Shown: positions 55,198 to 64,000 of the stretch, piece after piece
Position numbering within the stretch: the stretch's first letter is position 1
Layout of the letters: every line of letters starts with the position of its first letter
DNA from: Halichondria panicea
Lineage: Eukaryota > Porifera > Demospongiae > Suberitida > Halichondriidae
DNA length: 64,000 nt
NCBI RefSeq assembly: GCF_963675165.1
Contig: NC_087380.1
Span: 6,518,071-6,582,070, forward strand
Reading direction: 5' to 3'
Translations under genes and position numbers: made by a program
Notes under the pieces: generated by a model
What the model was told of the DNA's origin: nothing
Databases searched by the model: none
Seen by the model: the letters and a program-made list of their open reading frames with translations, nothing else

Positions 55198-58100
55198 ATG
55201 CAGCTGCTGATCATTACTGCAGCATTGCTGAGTGCACTTATGCAAAGGTAAGCCTCCTCTTATGCTGAATGGTTCCCAGATACTCTCTTTTGACGGTGCA
55301 GGAGCTGGTGCCAGGAGTTTGGCTCGCCACCATTGTGTCTACTCAATCGTTTGGATGTCCTCCCCTGCAGAGTTGTCAATACACACACAACTCCTCTTCC
55401 ACAAGACAAGTATGTTCAATAGCTTTTGCGCATGTGCCCTTATGATTATCTAGTATAAGATCAGTTGCACTCTTTTTTGTATATACACGTTGCATGCAGT
55501 GAGTATGCAGTATACAGTACAAGGATTCGTGAACGTCCTCTGAGGTGTGAGATTCGTTGCCGTGGTACCAGCCCACAATCTCTCCCTACTGTCGATGGAG
55601 ATCCCAGAATTTATTATCTTTTCTCCCCAGGATTTGGAAGACAAGAGTAATTGCAATGTTTAACATTCAACTACTGTAATATTTTATTTTTGCAGCTATG
55701 ATAACCGGCAGCTAATACGGTACAGAGTGCAATGTCCTCGTGACCATTTTTCTTTCTTCGACCTCATGTCTTTGGACCTGGAACCACCTTCTTGCAACAA
55801 CACAGACACTGGAGAAACAAAGTGAGAAATCTATCATTATAATTATAATAGACATTGTATTATCCTGAGCTGTAATTATTTGCAAGGTGTGTGGACTACC
55901 TTCAAGTGAGCAGGGGAGGAGGTGACTTTGGGTTCCTTGAAGTGTGTGGTAACGTCACCCCCATCTCCCTCCGGTCACAACTGGACAGCGGTGAGAGAGA
56001 TTAATCACACATGCACATAGCAACAGCATTTTATATACTACACAGGAGAAGAAAATTTCACTAAGTTTTAACATTTATCCTCTCTCTAAAACTACAGGTA
56101 CCGTTGAGGTGATACTGAGGACAAGTGAAGATGAACACTTCCCTGAATTCTCCGCAGCTGTTGTGTGTGTGAACACTGCCCTCTTGCAGGGGCTTGATGA
56201 TGGTGGGACGTCATTGCCACGAATTGACGGCAGTGGGGTGTCTGCTAAACTTGATCAATTTGTAAGGCGATGTAATTATTATATAAACTAGACATGACAT
56301 TCTTCTGCATGCTATGTAACAGAATTCCAGAGTGAGGAGACAAGTGGAGTATGTGCATCGAGTGAGACGCAGCACAGAAGAGCAGGCTAGGAGTCTGGCA
56401 TGCAGTGTGGATGATGTCAACATTCCCTTTGATGCTGGGATCACGTACAACAACAAAGTCGTCAGCATTGTGGACATGGCAACCATGAATGTGATTAGGA
56501 GGTATATGCTTACGTGCATACACATGTGGGATTCTGTGTTCATAATTATTATTACTTCATAGGCTGCCAGCTCCAATTAACAAACTGACAATATTGGATA
56601 ACAGTGGCTCTCAACAAGAGTTTTATCGAGAGGCCCCCCTAACCAATAGTACTGTCACGATTTTTCCTGGCCCAGGTGAGTTTGAGTTTGCTCTAACATG
56701 CGTGCATACACACTGAGCCTGTCCGCATGTACACACAGGCCCTTTGACTCGAGCTGGAGTGTTTGTCTTCTTCACCAGCTTTACGACCATTCCTGAACTA
56801 GGCAACATTTCACCACAGGTATAGCCATACCTGATAGTGCAACCATGTTATCGTCCACTCTCTACAGCTGGTTATTCCCAGTGGTCAGGATGCTGATGTC
56901 ACCGCTAGTCTCCTGGCAGGTCATGTGAGTCAGGCATCGGATGGTCAAATTGAGTGTAGTAAGTTAAAGTGTTATATCGTTTGAAAATGTGGTTAAATAC
57001 ATTTTTTGCAGATTACACTGACAATGAGATTCTCCTTGCACTTCTTAACCGGCATATTGTCAACCCAGTGCTGGAAACGGTGATCGATGTGGTACTCAAT
57101 TGTACTAACAGGTACATCATGTAACAGAGTCAAGTTATACCCCTTATTTCTATGGACCTGTGATGTTACACTCGATCATAATAGTTTAGACTTATATATG
57201 TAGCACTCAATCATGATTATTTACACTAAAGTTGATTCATAATTCTTTGTTCATAATTATTATGGATTACCATGCACTCACATGATCCAGGGAACAACCA
57301 GGAAGAATTGAACAAATTGCTGCAACCATACGTAAGCTGAAAATAATTACAATTGTATTTCCTACTATATATACTGTAGTGCTATGGAAATTAAAACTAA
57401 CAAACATTTTTATCGCACATTAATTTTATTGGCTTTTATTCGAGGCCTGTACATGAAATCACACCCTTTATCAAGGAAATAACTTTTTTTCGTAGCCTTA
57501 TATAATTATGGGCCAAAACGCAATACTTTATGCTCGCATATTATTTCTAGCACTATATACAGGTACCATTTTGTGAACTGTGTCGTGTTTGCACACAAGC
57601 TCAACAAATACGTGTAGTAGATGTTGTTTATTGTTACTCGTACAACTTGTATGCACAATACAATGTTCTCTATCCATACAGCACTTGACTTTCAGTTCAG
57701 TCAGGAGGTGATCTCTGGAGCAGAAGAAAATGGAACAGTTCGCGTTTGTGTGGAGATAGTTACTGATATCTTCCTGCCCAGAAATGTGGAAATAAGAGTG
57801 TTCACACAAGATGGAAATGCCACTGGTAACTACCGTATAGCGAGAATATTTCGAGGGTATAAATTTTTGCAGAATGACCGCTAGAAAAAGTTTTTTTTTG
57901 TGGATTTAATGTACACGGAATAGCAGCCTTTCTGCCATGCACGCAATATTTAATTCTTGGGTATAAATGTTCGCGATACATGCGAAAACGGAAACATTAA
58001 TTTTATACCCTCGAAATATGCACGCTATACGATATACAGCTAGTCAGTGATGTTATGTTGCTCATTCCATCATATAGAGCCGGGTGACTACACTGCTGTC

Positions 58101-60577
58101 AATGCCACCGTCACGTTTGTTAGTGGAACCGGACCAGGATCTGAGATGTGCATAGACATTGATATTGTATCTGATGATAATTTGGTAGAGTTTGATGAAG
58201 TGTTCCTGGTGACAGCACAATCCCTCAATCCTAATGTCAACGTCATCAATAATACCACCGTTATTATTGTAAATAGTGATGGTAGGTGAATTATATTGTA
58301 TGCAATTTGGTACCCCCCTCCCTCATTTACATGCAGAGCCAGTATTCAGGTTTACACAAGACGTGGTGACAGCTTGTGAGAGTGAGGGTGTTGCCATGGT
58401 ATTCGGCATTGAGCTTGTATCTGGGACACTTGCTATCCCTATTGACATTACCATTGAAATAGATAATGTGTCCAACACACTGACATTTCCTTCTGGGTCT
58501 GTCCCCAACAGTAACACAACACTCAATTTAATCACTACCCTCAACGGCACCAATCGGATTCTTTTGGCCATGGCAACAGTGACACCTCTGGGCTCATTTC
58601 AATTCAATATGAACTCTACCACTGTAGCCCTGTTCACTGATGACAGTGAGTAGTTGAGTCAGTGCATGTATCAGCTGTTAGTTTGTTGCCCCTTTACAGG
58701 TGAGCCAATGCTCTACTGCACTTCATTTGTACGAGGCTCCTCATCTGATGATGGAACCACAGAAGTTGATTTACAGAATGGTCCCTTCAGGTTTCTGGAA
58801 CAAAATTACACTTCTATCTTTGTAAGTCTACCCAGTTTGTGTTTTCACAAATTCACAGTACACTTACTAGGTCAACAGCAATGGAGATGTGTCTCTTAGT
58901 GCTGCGTTTACAAGTATTTCTCCAGGAGTGCTCCCACTTGTATCGTCCAACCCCCCGGTATTAGCCCCATTTTGATCAGATTTAAATCCAAATGCTGGTG
59001 GGTTAGTACTTTATGCCGAGACTCAAGACTCCATGCTCCTCACACGAGCTGCTAATGAAGTGAGCACTGCCTTTCCTGGCCAGCCTACCTTCACTCCTAT
59101 GTCTCTGTTCATCGCTACTTGGCTTCAAGTCCCTCCCTTTGGTGATCCTGAGGTGAGTCGATGTAATACTTATCTGCAATAATCATGGATCTTTATTCAG
59201 GTAAATACTTTCCAAGTCGTCATGGCATCAGATGGTCAACGTTCATTTGTCCTTTTCCTCTACGATGACATACAAGGGACAAACGGTGGTCGTGCACTGG
59301 CTGGAATCAATGGTGGTGATGGTGTCCGCTCTGTGACTGTACCTGGCTCCTTGTCAGAAGCTATTATGAACATCACGACCACTAGCAATGTGGGGAGGCC
59401 TGGAGTGTGGATGTACAGAGTGGACACTGATGGTAGGTGAATTATTGTTGTGTGCAATTTGGTATCCCCCACACATACAGAACCAGTATTTAGGCTTACA
59501 CATGAACAAGGCGTGGTTACAATTTGTGATGAGGTGATTATTGAACTGGTGTCTGGGACACTGGCTTTCCCTACTGAGATCACCATTGAAATAGACAATG
59601 TGCTCAACACACTGACCTTTCCCTCTGGGTCTGTCCCCAACACTACACTGAGTTTCAGGCCCACCCTCATCAGCAACAACCGAAGACTTGTTGCATTGGC
59701 AACAGTGACACCTGTGGGCTATATAAACTCTGCCATCGTAGCCCTGTTCACTAATGACAGTGAGTAGTTGAGTGCATGTATCAGCTGTTATAGTTTCAGT
59801 GTTGCCCCTTTACAGGTGAGCCTGTGCTCTACTGCACTTCATTTGTACGAGGTTCCTCATCAACCGATGGATTTGTACAAGTTAATTTACAGAATGGTCC
59901 CTTCAGGTTTCTGGAACAAAATTACACTTCTATCTTTGTAAGTCTACCCAGTTTGTGTTTCACTAATTCACAGTACACTTACTAGGTCAACAGCAATGGA
60001 GATGTGTCTCTTAGTGCTGCGTTTACAAGTTTTTCTCCAAGAGTGCTCCCACTTGCATCGTTCAACCCCCCGATATTAGCCCCCTTCTGGTCAGATTCAG
60101 ATGCAGGTGATGGTGGGTTAGTACTTTATGCAGAGACTCAAGACTCCATGCTCCTCACACAAGCTGCCAATGAAGTGATGACTGCCTTTCCTAACCAGCC
60201 TACTTTTACTCCTATGTCTCTGTTCATTGCTACTTGGCTTCAAGTCCCTCCCTTTAATGGCCCTGGGGTGAGTCGATACAACACGTACTTATCTGCAATG
60301 ATTCTGGATCTTTATTCAGGTAAATACTTTCCAAGTCGTCATGGCATCAGATGGTCAGCGTTCATTTGTTATTTTCGTCTACGATGACATACAATGGATA
60401 AACGGTGGTAGTGCACTGGCTGGAATCAACGGTGGTGATGGTGTCCGCTCTGTGACTGTACCTGGCTCCTTATCACTAAGTATCATGAACATAATGACCA
60501 CTAGCAATGTGGGGAGGCCTGGAGTGTGGATGTACAGAGTGGACACTCCCGACATTATTAATCCCAGTGAGCCCTAA
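55198..60577 (+). CDS. CUB + Calx-beta + double NIDO secreted/surface protein, copy B (22 exons, one in-frame stop)
   Basis: Exon starts and ends follow GT-AG with frame kept: 55198-55247 (signal peptide MQLLIITAALLSALMQ), 55302-55409, 55500-55646, 55696-55821, 55887-55990, 56098-56261 (together a CUB-like domain with four or more Cys, GFGRQEYD.., CGNVTPISL, EFSAAVVCVN), 56323-56511 (RVRRQVEYVHRVRR, furin-like site), 56563-56675, 56739-56818, 56868-56958, 57012-57111, 57291-57331, 57682-57825 and 58078-58281 (Calx-beta: IDIVSDDNLVEFDEVFLVTA), 58337-58645, 58700-58821, 58871-59152 and 59201-59432 (first NIDO: FIATWLQV, SDGQRSFVLF, SNVGRPGVWMYRVD), then a second set 59481-59759, 59816-59937, 59986-60267, 60320-60577 (second NIDO). 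Codon 58973-58975 is TGA where the other NIDO copies have TGG (FWSD). No membrane anchor is seen at the C-terminus, so it is probably secreted. NIDO/CUB proteins take part in matrix or cell-surface contacts; role here unknown. Confidence 0.75.
57833..58035. repeat. TATAGCG-type MITE in intron of copy B
   Basis: The ends CGTATAGCGAGAATATTTCG and CGAAATATGCACGCTATACG are inverted repeats, with GAGGGTATAAATTTTTGC / TTTTATACCCTCG inside. It lies in the intron between the exons ending 57825 and starting 58078, the same intron as the MITE of copy A. Confidence 0.75.
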
Positions 60578-61592
60578 CAACCAACAATGTGAGTTTATCC
60601 CAACATTTGAGCGTGTGAGCTGATTATATATTCTTGTTTTTACATGCAGGTTCAAGCTTACACCATTGACTGCTGTATAGTATATCGAATTTATAAGTAG
60701 AAATATTATCGTAGTGACAGTATACATAATTATTGCATAAATCAACATCGTAATTATAAATAAATATGCACAATTGTATATCAGAGACATCGTCCAAGGC
60801 CAATTTTTCTATAGAAGAACAGAAGAACAAAAGAGTTTTCTATAATTAGTGGGGGGAGGGTATACTGAACAAACAGAATAGCCGACACTTAGTTACCCAC
60901 ACACTGAGAGTATGAATTTGGTCGTGGAAGCGATACAGAAAGGAGCCTTTATTTTAGAAATCGAACAATTCAAGCTCAATTATTATTATTCAAGCTTTAC
61001 AGTCACAGTGTGAGGTGATGATAGAAGCTTGTGAAAGTAATGGAACATGGAGTGGATCTGCTCATTGTATACGCTGAGAAACCTTTATTATACGTATTAT
61101 AGTTATCTATAAATTTCATTCACAATGGCAAACTAGTGCGCTGTGACCATTCACTGTTGTGATGCTGGATACATGAACTCTCAAAGGAAGGAATTGTGGG
61201 ACTGGAGTGACATGCACTGGCATGCATGGGTCATGTAAAACTTGTCAATTAAGGTATAGAGATTATTGAAACTGAATGTCTAGCATTAAGTTAATACTCA
61301 AACAGCCATCTGTTCAGACCTCTCTGTACTTAGTATACATGTATAGCGGAATCACAGTTACAGTCTTGACTGTATATAGTCCATGCATGCAGATCGACTT
61401 GAAAGAACTGTTACTATACTCAAAGCAGTTATATACGGCGGCTATATAGTGTCTGCAGGTGCAGAACAATGAGAATTAACATGTCTGGCAAAGGAGTGAA
61501 CATGTGGTGTAGCTAGCTAGTGTTAACTGACTTAACAGTCTGTCTCTGTTATGTATTTGTCCCCATTAAGTACTCAGGGGCATCATATTAGT
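60578..61592. other. No gene seen between copies B and C
   Basis: Anonymous AT-rich spacer between the tail-to-tail copies B and C; no supported frame, no obvious inverted repeat. Confidence 0.45.
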
Positions 61593-62470
61593 GTCTCTGC
61601 ATAAAGTACTAACCCACCAGCACTTGAATCGGTATCTGACCAGAAGGGGGCTAATATCAGGGATCTTCAGATCGAGTCAAGTGGGAGCACTTCCGGAGCA
61701 AAATTTGCATTAAGAGATACATCACCATTGGTGTTGACCTAATAAAATGCATGTGTACTGTGAATTCATGAAAACACAAACTGGGTAGACTTACAAAGAT
61801 AGAAGTGTAATTTTGTTCCAAAAACCTAAAGGGACCATTCTGTAAATCAAGTTGTGCATGTGGTTCCATCAAGAGATGAGGAGCCTCGTACAAATGAAGT
61901 GCAGTAGAGCACTGGCTCACCTGTAAAGGGGCAACAAAGTAATAATAGTATATTCTTATACACTGAACTACTCACTGTCATCAGCATATTGAAACCTAAC
62001 AATAGCTTACCGTATCTGAACAACAACATACACATGCAAGTCATGTAATTAATTAGTCCAAAGTTGGGGGGCTCATAACTTGAGTTTTTATGCAGAGACT
62101 CAAGACTCCATGCTCCTCACACGAGCTGCTAATGAAGTGAGCTATACTACAGTATATAATATATCTTTATAACATCACATCACATGACTGTATGGCCATA
62201 ATAATTATGGTACACCGTTAATTGTTCATGCATAAAAATCTAATTTTGCTAATAATAGAATAGAATCCTGTGTAGAGTAACAAAAGTACATGCACCCATG
62301 CATTCGTAATGATAGCCAAATTAATCCATATTCATTTAAATATGCATTCAAGTTAATTAACCTTGTATGTTACATTGCATGAGTAGGGGAGATATGTGAA
62401 GTACGTTACCTGCCCACCAAACTTCTAGGTTACTAGGTAACAAACCACAGCCGTAATAGCTGCATGTTGT
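61593..62470 (-). pseudogene. NIDO gene copy C, rearranged remnant
   Basis: On the minus strand the ATG at about 62463-62473 keeps the first codons of copy B (MQLL) and then diverges into a stop. Fragments of later exons follow: 61790-61920 (CTSFVRGSSSLDG, LDLQNGPFRFLEQNYTSIF) and the start of a NIDO exon at 61593-61740. Another NIDO scrap (62085-62140: AGAGACTCAAGACTCCATGC) is in the opposite orientation. So the copy is truncated, internally deleted and partly inverted. Confidence 0.7.
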
Positions 62471-63950
62471 AGCAATTGTCTGCAGGTACTATAATATGAG
62501 GACTCTCAGGCAGGCAAAGCTGTGGCGAGATTGCGAGCCTATTTTGTGATCCAGTTTAAATAGTATAGCGCTAGTCTCGTAGCATGATGAGGGTGGAATG
62601 CAGCACACAATGACATTAATTCGTGTCTGTAAGAGAAGGAACCTGAATCACTTGATGAATTAGGTGTGAATTCTCACTTCACAATATTATTGTGTGGTTA
62701 ATTAGCTGCACTTATAGGTTATTATAATTATAATTATAGCATGAAGGTTCTGAATCATAAAATTATAGCAAGGGTATACCTGCATGCATGCATGTATCCA
62801 TAGATACTATAGTATCTATGATGATCATGACTTGTCTGTCATTGAATGATTGTAATTTCTTAATAATACTGCATACTTTATAACAATAATTATGAGGTTA
62901 GCTATACTTATAACTATATATGCATATACTTATGACTCAACAACTTTGATCAGGAGTGTCATAAAAATATAACATTGTAGAAAAATTAGGCGTAGATACA
63001 TGTTTTGATCTATAATGAATAACTATATATGTATGTAGCAAAGGGTTTAGCATACGTATACTGGTTAATATTGTGAGATCATTTGCATACCTGTCACTTG
63101 CAATAGGAGTCCATCTCATTGTAAAACCAGTTGTATAAGTATAGGGATTGGCAACCGATTTGTAGATTTTTAGCAATTTTAGATATAGCCATGCGACTTG
63201 AATGTATATAGTTTATAATTCTGTAAATTACAACGTTAACTCTATAATCTCTTATCTGCCATTATATAATTATTCTAGATTTTAGTGTCTAGTCATGAGG
63301 TAAAACTAACCTTGATCCCCCTATATATACTGTGCACTCCATGTGCATAGTACATCGTACATTCATGTACACAGCACTCATTGCCATGCAGAGTTAATTG
63401 GTCATTATATTCATAAAAAGCACATGCAGAGGTAGATGTACACAACAAGATATCTGACACCATGCACACAAACACTGGCACAAAAAAGCATGAAGTCTTT
63501 AGCTATAGAGGATTCAGGGTTTATATTGGTTGTTATGTCATTGAGCAGTTTCTTCCTTGCCTATATATATAATAGTGTGAAATAGTTCTCCTTCCATTGC
63601 ACTTTGAGCAGCCTCAACAACGACCCCATCTCTGAGTCCGTCTTGAATCCTGCCATCTTCAAATCATGGTCGTTCACTGGTATATCTTCCCTTCTCACCA
63701 AATGACACCGGTCACAGCTGTACCCTCAGTAGCTGGCTGTAGTGTGTGTCTGTGACCTCTCATGACCCTTCAGGCTCGCTCCAACTCGGCCATGCATGCA
63801 CATTGCCTTTGGTGGGAAGCCGTGCAGGGTGAGGGTGGTGCCAGGCTAATACAATTCAGTGTAAGAAGAATGCTGTGTTGCATGTCTCGGGTATTAGAAA
63901 ATCCACCCTCATGTAAGCATAGCCTGTTGATGTGTTGTGGGTGGGTGGCT
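62471..63950. repeat. Duplicated 5' flank of NIDO gene copy C
   Basis: Reverse complement of 54345-55197 in two blocks: 62471-62735 (CAATTGCTACAACATG box, TATA-like element, CACCTAATTCATCAAGTGAT) and 63600-63950 (CATGACCCTTCAGGCTCGCT, ATCCACCCTCATGTAAGCAT). The ~860 bases between hold AT-rich sequence with a few open frames that I do not recognise. Confidence 0.7.
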
Positions 63951-64000
63951 AGCCTCGAATCCACGCCGATTAAAATTTTAATCGGCGTGGATTCGAGGCT
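63951..64000. repeat. TAGCCTCGA palindrome at window end
   Basis: TAGCCTCGAATCCACGCCGA pairs perfectly with TCGGCGTGGATTCGAGGCT around AAAATTTT. It is a complete hairpin MITE of the TAGCCTCGA family or one hairpin-shaped terminus of a longer element beyond the window. The final A lies outside. Confidence 0.75.

Overview
The window looks like nuclear DNA of an animal, most likely a sponge (demosponge-like). The evidence is AT-rich sequence, short GT-AG introns (about 50-150 bp), a clearly recognisable animal OGFOD1 gene, a single-exon class C (metabotropic-glutamate-like) receptor, CUB/Calx-beta/NIDO modular surface proteins in several copies, an SRCR-like scrap, and a very dense load of small and large inverted-repeat transposons. 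The sponge assignment is an inference from gene content; no RNA gene or marker locus is present to prove it.

Layout. 1-6777: the edge of a 'LGAxxG...YQY' repeat gene (minus strand), then a 6.6 kb inverted-repeat element that holds a broken LINE, a nested TA-flanked element and eight copies of a ~171 bp satellite. 6852-7962: a 1.1 kb element with a 9-bp target duplication carrying a RecQ-like helicase fragment. 8540-15744: the most interesting object, a 7.2 kb DNA transposon with CAGAGGAGG termini and a perfect 9-bp target duplication. It encodes a ~1,105-residue, 12-exon candidate transposase (Myb/SANT-like head, VQT-motif array, possible DDE core) and, convergently, a HIRAN-domain protein. 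15761-30292: almost only mobile DNA, including a 1.24 kb foldback palindrome, several nested elements with 9-bp duplications, a pogo-like element, and a 3.8 kb ATCGATT-rich inverted repeat with a LINE reverse-transcriptase tail and a 33-bp minisatellite.

30913-37451: two host-type genes in divergent orientation from a ~160 bp shared promoter: OGFOD1 (minus, 15 exons) and a single-exon DUF3395-like/fascin-like repeat gene (plus, two frameshifts). 38103-43610, 54341-60577 and 61593-63950: three copies (A minus, B plus, C minus) of one duplicated unit encoding a CUB + Calx-beta + double-NIDO secreted or surface protein. B is nearly intact but has one in-frame stop; A has lost the signal peptide and CUB exons and has frameshifts; C is a remnant. 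Between A and B lie another 9-bp-duplication transposon, an SRCR-like exon remnant and the intact 889-residue class C GPCR (48081-50750, minus).

The genes do not form an operon or pathway. The connecting theme is transposon activity: at least two terminal-sequence families (CAGAGGAGG and TAGCCTC/TAGACTC) share 9-bp target duplications and nest in each other, so a relative order of insertions can be read from the sequence.
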